From assembly GCA_037039685.1 (NCBI GenBank), contig JAWNGF010000004.1, positions 3,844,001-3,908,000 of the forward strand: a DNA stretch of 64,000 nt. Reading direction: 5' to 3'. Below, piece after piece: positions 57,522-64,000 of this stretch (positions are counted from its first letter, which is position 1; each line of letters begins with the position of its first letter). The stretch is from Ceratobasidium sp. AG-K. Its lineage: Eukaryota > Basidiomycota > Agaricomycetes > Cantharellales > Ceratobasidiaceae. A model generated the notes under the pieces. It worked only from the letters and a program-made list of their open reading frames with translations. It did no database searches and was not told where the DNA came from. The translations under genes were made by a program, and so were the position numbers.

Positions 57522-58693
57522 GGCGATTGGAGATTTGGAGTATCCGCGGTGTTTCTTGCAGTTTTCCGTCTGAATTCATGATTTCCCCGCAAGCCACCCA
57601 CATATAGTTCTGTCATAGGCATCGGCGTGGGTTGTTCTCGCGATTTTGTACCTCTAGTATCAACAATAAAGCTCGTTGGTTATATCAGCGGTTCAAGCGA
57701 TGGCAATCTTAATGCTCCATTAGCAGCTTCTTCGCCCCTTCGACATTTCCGATGGAAGTTCTTATCTGGGTGAATTTCTTACCACAAAGCACGAATAATC
57801 ATTACAGGAATAAGGCCAAAGTCAAGCTCCTTCACCGCTCGGACCCCCTACCCCACCCTACGTCACCTTCCCCACAAGATTATGAGCCTGAGAGAACTAT
57901 AGAGGATGAAATTCTCAGCTTTATCCGTAGCCGTATAGCTCTGAGGGTTAATCCTGCTATAGGATTACATGTTCGTCTCTTTGGTTAGAAAACTCCTACG
58001 AGGCGGTTGAGACTGGGACTGAAAAACGTGACTGTAGTGCGACCATAGTCTTGTTCACTGTATGATCTATTTCACATAAAGTAGCTATATTGTTAGGCAA
58101 ATAGATGGCTCCTCTCTTCGTAAACTCTTGATCTCGAGGCTCATTGTAACCGCTGGAACGGAGATATCTTGATTAGTCCTGCTGATGCTAGCTCGCGTTC
58201 GATTCGGATATGCGTCACGTGCTTCGGGCCTTGGCTTGTCTCTCCCCCTTCTGTATAAACCCCCGGGTGGTCTCTTTCTCCTCATACCTCTTGCGCAGTC
58301 TCTTGTCTCTTTGACCGAGCGGTTTGCCCACGCGTGCATGTAGTTCGTAAAATTAACGTATTTTAATAAAAATGCGTCACGTGCACGGATCGTCATGATG
58401 ATATCAAATATCAAAGACTTTTTCGCGCCGCTTTCTGACATTCGTGTGCTGTACCGCGAACGGTCGTCTTATCTCGTAGAGCTGACCGAGAGCTCCACTA
58501 AAGGAGATGAGCGCCTAGGTTTCCTTTTTATATATTGTCGGAATCTTTCAAAACGTGGTGCTATCACGACGGTTGGAAAGTCGGCAAGACTTGTAGGACG
58601 TGAAATTGGCTGGACTTGCGGTGAGTGTGCATATCGTAAACTTTTGCAGGCACAAATGATTAACAATATTAATTGAAGCATCGGCGGTCTAAT
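57522..58693. other. Intergenic, SLS1 promoter side
   Basis: 1.17 kb. CACGTG occurs at 58216-58221 and 58378-58383, the second 311 bases upstream of the SLS1 start. Unsupported short frames are 57752-57988 (+), 58085-58441 (-) and 58395-58676 (+). The last of these sits directly before the SLS1 start and may be a leader ORF. Confidence 0.35.
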
Positions 58694-61600
58694 ATGTCGA
58701 ACAGAATCCGCTTGCCGAGCCTAGTTGTCCAAAGGCGGCTCATTGGCGGAAGGCAGTTCTCTGCGTCTTATGTTTTGGCATCGTCAAGAACCGGGTCAAC
58801 AATTCGTCGCTCACCCTCAAAGGAACGAACCGCGCAAGATCATGCATCTCCCCCAATCGAATCCCAGGATCATCTTATGGGACCTGTTATTCCAGATACT
58901 CCAGGCCCCCCGCACTTCCCGTTACCCACCAAGAAAATGTCCGGAAGGCGTCCGGCAGTCACTCCTCCTCCAACTCTTGCTCTTCCACAATCGATGCATC
59001 CTCCTTCTCCACGTCCTCCCCTTCCAACGTCGCCTCGGAGATCGACTAAATCGGGCGGCGAGACAACTAATCTCCCTGCAAAAGCTTACGATATCTACAT
59101 GAAATCCTTGGATACCATTGATATGGAGCCTACCCTCGAAGATTTGGATGCATTGAGGCCATCGCCTTCAACCTTGCGTGCGGCTTGGGACGGTGTAATC
59201 GGAAGCGGAAGATCGCTTCTACCAGATGGGCATGCACTTCACCTGGCTATTGAACAACTTGGCGCCCCAGAAGCATCCGTTGGCGGAGGACCTGGAGCCA
59301 AGAAAAAAGTAGTGGCTGGTTCTCCGAAAGCGAAGAAGATGGAATATACAGCACTTTATGAGGCCACCGAAGGTCATATTGCTCGGGGGTTTAATTTACC
59401 CCAACTGAGGCGCCTCGAAAGAGAGTCTAGGCATCAGTTACCCCTCGAGAAACAGGAATTTCCACCCGAGAAATCCAGTTCCAAAGCGAAGATTATTCAC
59501 CGGATCATGCACTCGCGCTGGAAAATGATGCACCCCCAGGTCATCAAAGATATCTTGACCGCGGAACAAGAGGTGAAGGAGCAAGGTACGCTCTGAGTTT
59601 CTTTGCCGGTCTGTGTACTTTGCGTCCGACGCGTTTGTTTTGGCAGTATACCCCGTCTCGCCTTCCGAATTATTCATATTTTTGGGAAAGGATGGAGAAA
59701 ATCTGTTACACCTTGCAAAGGAGCTCCGTATGAGTATAGCTGTAGATCGCGAGTCGGCGCAAGCGACAGATGGCTCCAAACAACCTTTGTCATCAACAAA
59801 TACAAAGAGTCGATCCGGTTTCATTATTCGCGCCAGTGGTGTAAGAGCAAGCCATAAACTATTGAAACAGCACCTCGAAGAGCAGCGATCAGTAAGTATT
59901 AATTACAAACCTTACCAACGGAGAACCCTATTGACTTGTCCCAGCTAATGGCTATTAGGGTCGTTGCACTTCCTGCTGGCCCCTTGTTATCACCAACGGT
60001 GCTGCACAACGTATCGCGTATCTCAGGTGCATTCGTGGAGAACTTGCCAACAGAGTTTGCAGAGCTCAAAGAGGACGAGAATTCCGTATTAATAACAGCG
60101 CGCAACGCTCGAAGCGCATATACTGCGGAACGACTTGTTCAGCGGGAAGCTATGGGGGTAGGTTAACCCTTGTAATCTGGGTTTCATACGAGACCGATGC
60201 TAATGTCACAATACGCTTATTAGATCGCTCATCGGTCCCAGATCCCCCTCTTCTGTGTCACATCATCTGAAGAATCTTTGCCCAATATACTGGACGCGAT
60301 GCCGTTAGAGGCGTTCGACGATGAAGCGAAATATGCACTATATCCTTTCGATGCGCATGGGTTGCGGGTCCGACATGTTCAGCACGGTGCTGAACTGTAT
60401 CAGCGCGACCCAGTCTCCGATGAAGAACAACTTATCCTAACAGGAAAAATACCGCGAAGTAACAGCGACGAAATGGTAATTACTAACCTCAAAGGCGAAA
60501 TTGTCGAGTTACGGCAGCATATGTTTGACGAAGCAAAGGAGCCACCCGTTGATGGAACAACCAAAATCATTGCAACGTAGGGATTACTGTGTATGTCTGA
60601 CTCGCAATGGTCACTGACAAACATGCACCGTTAGGTATGGTCACATTGTGTTCAAGACTTCCTCTGAATCGACGCTGGGGCTCCCACTCACAGAGGCTGT
60701 CTCTCGCAATTCCATCTTAGAATGGGTAGCAAATCAAGAAACGGATTCGAGACGCTTCATCCCTGGGTACGATTTACAATCTGCATCGCATACCTGGGCC
60801 ATATTCATTCCCCCTTAGCCAGGTGCCTTCTATCACTCCATCCAGCTCAAGCCAAATGCTATCCCTGCATCGCTTGCAGTTTCGCACCATCGATGGGGGC
60901 CATATCGTAAACGTCGATGTTCAATTACCAAATGACAACGACCAACCCGTTATCACCAAGGTATCGCCAGAGGAGTCCATCAGTTCCGCAAGTTCGATAG
61001 ATAGGCTGCAGCTAACCCCAGGCGGATATTTGGAGCGCCCTGGTGAGCTCGAGGAAGATCATCCGGTTGAACCCGCACGCGAGTCCAACCTGCAGCCAAG
61101 CCTCCTGGAGGATGAACAAATTTCCAAACCGACGGAAAGCACCGAGCCCGTGGAAGCTGCTGGCAAGCCTGGACAGGAGCCGACCCCGCTCCCGACTGAA
61201 ATTCGAGTTGGCACGGAGACTGCCTTGGAAGTGATGCTGCCCGATGGGTGAGATTCTTGGCATACCACTGCCATATGTGTCCAGCGTAAAGACGTACTTA
61301 CCAGCTGTCACTCAGTACTACGGATATCTACCTCCAGTTGTCCAATACTTCCCCTCTCAAGAAATCCAAAGTTCCAGAAAATCTGACAACTTACCTGAAA
61401 GAACTCACAACATTGTAAGCCAAACACCGCCTCGAACGACACGCAATTATTTTACGGTCCCTTGTAGCTTCACTACCGATGCCGATATGCCCCAACCCGA
61501 CCCGCCTCAGCAATTATCGATTGAAGGCAGAGACTATATGCTCATTAAAAATACCAGCTCACGCTGTGCGAAGGATCCTAATGTCAATAACTTGCCCCCA

Positions 61601-61831
61601 GGCTGCGTGGTGGCTACCGAGATGTCTTTAGACTTAGAGGACAACTCGAGAACAATGTTCACGGAGGTATATCTCCCGGTGACTTAGCTCGTGCGCTTAC
61701 TGACCAGTTCCTAGCTCATTCACGACGGACAAGGAGATGCGGAAAGCTGGGAAAGTTTTGTACGTGCCTGCCACCGTTTGGCCTGCAGACCTTATGAGAG
61801 GTCCAGCGAGCTTCGGGCCAATCCCACCTAG
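58694..61831 (+). CDS. SLS1: SLS1-type mitochondrial inner-membrane protein
   Basis: Likely homologue of Sls1, a mitochondrial protein that links mitochondrial transcription with translation. Nine exons: 58694-59585, 59647-59891, 59945-60157, 60224-60576, 60635-60766, 60819-61247, 61316-61414, 61468-61666, 61715-61831; 892 aa in frame. The basic N-terminus, without acidic residues (MSNRIRLPSLVVQRRLIGGR), suits mitochondrial import. After a Pro-rich linker comes the signature region (YTALYEATEGHIARGFNL, SRHQLPLEKQ, KIIHRIMHSRWKM) that resembles the SLS domain. Then a globular part with VYPVSPSELFIFLGKDGENL and RVVALPAGPLL. The C-terminal region has IEGRDYMLIKNTSSRC. The assignment rests on recognition of the YEATEG...LP-L...K..IIH..M..RW pattern, so it is strong but not certain. 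Start 58694 is the first ATG; upstream frame begins with TTG. Confidence 0.85.
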
Positions 61832-62348
61832 GTCCGGATAAAGTAATACCTGTTTGAGATACCTTGTTTCGCAATGTTTCAGCACGGTGCTTATTTGATG
61901 GACCTATTTGCATTGTACTATACTACCGTCTCCTTCGGATTTCCATATACACTACTCTAGCTGTACGTTCGTATCTGCGTGATAACTCACACATACATGC
62001 GACACTCGTCTAGCCATGACCGACACGGGCATCTGCATTATTTCTCTAGTTATAATATGGCCCAATAAACTCTAATAAACAAGGTTGTGATTGGCCACAG
62101 CGCTCGCATCACACATCAGCCCCACTAATTGGAACAGAGGATTGGACCTAGCGCGTCGCAGCTGACCAAAGCCGCCACAAAGCCCAAATTTCGTTTGGAC
62201 CGGTCGACGAAACACATAAATCGAACTGGTGATCCTCTATGCCGCCCAACGTACTCTCCTAAGCACTCTCGTCAGCCTTGCTTATTCTTGCCATGGCACT
62301 TCCCAGTACGCACTCGACTACCGGACCACGCCAACACATCGATGCGGC
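61832..62348. other. Intergenic region
   Basis: 517 bases between the SLS1 stop and a weak single-exon candidate. AT-rich (TCTAGTTATAATATGG near 62044). No feature was seen. Confidence 0.35.
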
Positions 62349-62753
62349 ATGTCCCGTGGACTCAAGCGTTTGCTTAGAAAGATCCACCATGCCTTCCCCA
62401 AATCCAAGTCCCGCCCTAATACTCTTACGCTATTCGATATCGTGACTCTGAACTGTGCTACTAAATCTAATACTCGCGACCGTGACCCCAAACCCTCAGG
62501 AGCCTATAAGACTACACCACGCTCCCTCAGGAGCCTGGGGCAGGAGTCGCCATCCGCCATACGGCCACCTGTTGCAACCCCAGAGTTTCGTTCAGCTCGT
62601 CGGCCCAGGGGCCCCATGATGGCCGATCGAATCGTGGATGTCAGGCTACAGAGTATGTACGACGAAGACGACTCGTGCCGAGGTTACGTCTTTGCTGGTG
62701 CACTGCAGGACGCCTGGCATGACCAAGATATCGAGGCGCTTTCCTCTAAGTAG
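62349..62753 (+). CDS. Hypothetical basic protein, single exon
   Basis: Function not recognised. Open frame from ATG 62349 (MSRGLKRLLRKIHHAFPKSK) to TAG 62753; 134 aa. The first 60 residues are strongly basic and then the protein becomes acidic (VRLQSMYDEDDSCRGY). No signal peptide or known domain. Codon use is unremarkable. It could be a small lineage-specific protein or a chance frame; the frame is also open for 120 bases upstream of the chosen start. Confidence 0.3.
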   Translation: MSRGLKRLLRKIHHAFPKSKSRPNTLTLFDIVTLNCATKSNTRDRDPKPSGAYKTTPRSLRSLGQESPSAIRPPVATPEFRSARRPRGPMMADRIVDVRLQSMYDEDDSCRGYVFAGALQDAWHDQDIEALSSK

Positions 62754-63196
62754 TTCAAATCTGTTATATATCTATTTTTGTAGAATATTGACGAAATACG
62801 TTGCAGCTCTCGCTATTAGTGACTTGCTCGGCCACTCGGACACATTTACTTCTACCTGTTTTACTCACCGTCCCTATATTCTGTATCCCTAGCTCGCTAC
62901 GGCTTTCACCTCATCAACGTGATTATATGCGCATTAATTCATTACTTGTTGGTCTTATCTTTGACTCTTTATCAACATAAGCATATATAGTTATTCAAAT
63001 TACTCTCAGCGATGCGTCCAAGCGGGTGTCTCCTAATTACTCTATTATCATTAGTTGAGCGCATCACATGACGCGATAAGAATGCTTGCGTGGATCATAC
63101 CGTTACGTCATTTGTGATCGTTCACAGTCGGAGTCCCGATAAGCATAGTATATGAGCCCGCCCACAGCTGATTTCGAGCCTCCATATCACTCCGAC
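62754..63196. other. Intergenic region
   Basis: 443 bases, AT-rich, between two uncertain genes. No feature was seen apart from AT tracts near 62980. Confidence 0.3.
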
Positions 63197-64000
63197 ATGT
63201 CCAACGCAAACAACCCTCCTGGCGGTGAACTGCCCTGATATGGTTTATGTTAGACTTTATACTGACCTTATTTTCGGAATTTGTAGCACCAGTTGCCTGG
63301 TTTCAATCGCCCAAGGTGCCCAACAATGGTCCACTACCACACTTGGAACAACCCATTTACCAACAGAAGGTAAACAACAAGGATCCGGACCGCAAGGGAG
63401 CCCCTGGACTCCTCAGAATCCTAGTACATCCGGTCGGTCTATCTATGAGAAAATCGAAACAAGCTGGACTAATTTAGTATTGTTCAGAATCAGGAACTGC
63501 ATCCGCTCAAGGTCAACCAAGTATATTGGACCACCTCTTTCCCTCTCAGGTATGACAGCACTGACGCGTACTCGAAACTCGGGATTTGATCAAGACGCTC
63601 TTTATGTAGAAGCCACAGGCACCAGTGTTCAATTCGAAGAAGTAGGAGCAAGGCTCGTGGATGTACATATAGCGACGACTACATGCAATACTATAAGAAC
63701 GCGAACAATAAGCCAAGGATTGTCGCGCGTAGCAGAAAACGTCAATATCCATAATTCATCGGCTCAATCCAAGCCAAGGAAATACGACCCAACAACATGC
63801 TCGGCCAGCCCAGGCCCAGACGGCCCGCAGCGTTCTTACTGGAATCGCTCCCGGTGCTGATAGCGCTTACCTACCCACCGTCGACGCTCCCGTCGGTTCA
63901 CCGGCCAAGCCGGCGTTATTCAGTGGCTGGTCCCACAAGAAGTACGGTTGTCCGGGAAAGCTCTACTCGCGCTCTGCCAACCACTGGCATACTTACCATC
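63197..64000 (+). CDS. Partial gene at window edge, unknown
   Basis: Probable 5' part of a gene running off the window. ATG 63197 (MSNANNPPGG) is followed by a GTGAAC donor and, after about 57 bases, a TTGTAG acceptor at 63288. Beyond that several frames look coding in turn (GSGPQGSPWTPQNPSTSG at 63379-63432; SPAKPALFSGWSHKKYG near 63900-63950), so more introns are present that could not be fixed. The Pro/Gln/Ser-rich style is similar to the first gene of the window. The 3' end lies beyond 64000. Confidence 0.3.

Noticed and set aside
58395..58676. 93-codon ORF before SLS1
   Set aside because: It has an ATG, but no features; it may be a leader ORF, and cannot be supported as a gene.
1..64000. 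CRISPR arrays, rRNA genes, operons or bacterial-type signals
   Set aside because: The window is eukaryotic with spliceosomal introns throughout; no spaced identical repeats or rRNA-like sequence was seen.

Overview
This window is nuclear DNA from a filamentous basidiomycete, most likely an agaricomycete of the Cantharellales (Rhizoctonia/Ceratobasidium type). That placement is inferred from gene content and style: compact genes split by many 45-70 base GT-AG introns, several GC-AG introns, large NACHT-WD40 proteins, and tandem sugar transporters. No sequence search was run. Exon boundaries were placed by hand from splice signals and frame continuity. For most multi-exon genes listed here, the summed exon lengths are an exact multiple of three.

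Layout. 1-1.5 kb: fragments of two uncertain minus-strand genes. 1.5-5 kb: the pre-60S ribosome factor IPI1 (+) tail to tail with the ESCRT-II subunit VPS22/SNF8 (-). 5.2-10.6 kb: two tandem MFS sugar transporters with identical 15-exon structures. 11.5-13.3 kb: a cytochrome P450 with CYP7/CYP8-like motifs (-). 13.8-15.5 kb: mitochondrial acyl carrier protein (-) head to head with mitochondrial ribosomal protein bL17m (+), sharing a 113-base promoter. 15.7-17.9 kb: two small membrane proteins of unknown function (-). 18.6-22.1 kb: a probable decayed gene and a weak membrane-protein candidate. 22.3-24.4 kb: an amino acid permease (+). 27.3-33.2 kb: a long LRR-DH-PH (RhoGEF) protein (+). 34.5-46.5 kb: a NACHT-WD40 locus with two full-size, convergent STAND genes of 14 WD repeats each, a third WD40 relic, and a short retroposon-like insertion. 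49-53.9 kb: a giant single-pass membrane protein (+). 55.3-56.0 kb: a small five-exon gene of unknown function. 58.7-61.8 kb: an SLS1-type mitochondrial gene (+). 62-64 kb: weak candidates, the last running off the window.

How the genes fit together. The mitochondrial genes (ACP, bL17m, SLS1), ribosome biogenesis (IPI1) and endosomal sorting (VPS22) are housekeeping. The transporters, the P450 and the NACHT-WD40 cluster are the accessory part. The NACHT-WD40 proteins belong to the class that includes HET-E/HET-D, fungal NLR-like proteins linked to non-self recognition. The most striking large-scale signal is a set of six single-base frame breaks between 31.8 and 50.6 kb, in four long genes that otherwise look intact and conserved. 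Each break sits inside an exon, with good coding potential on both sides. Either the assembly carries uncorrected indels here or these copies are decaying alleles. Reads or transcripts would decide. One further gene (18.6-19.5 kb) has an in-frame stop inside good coding sequence.
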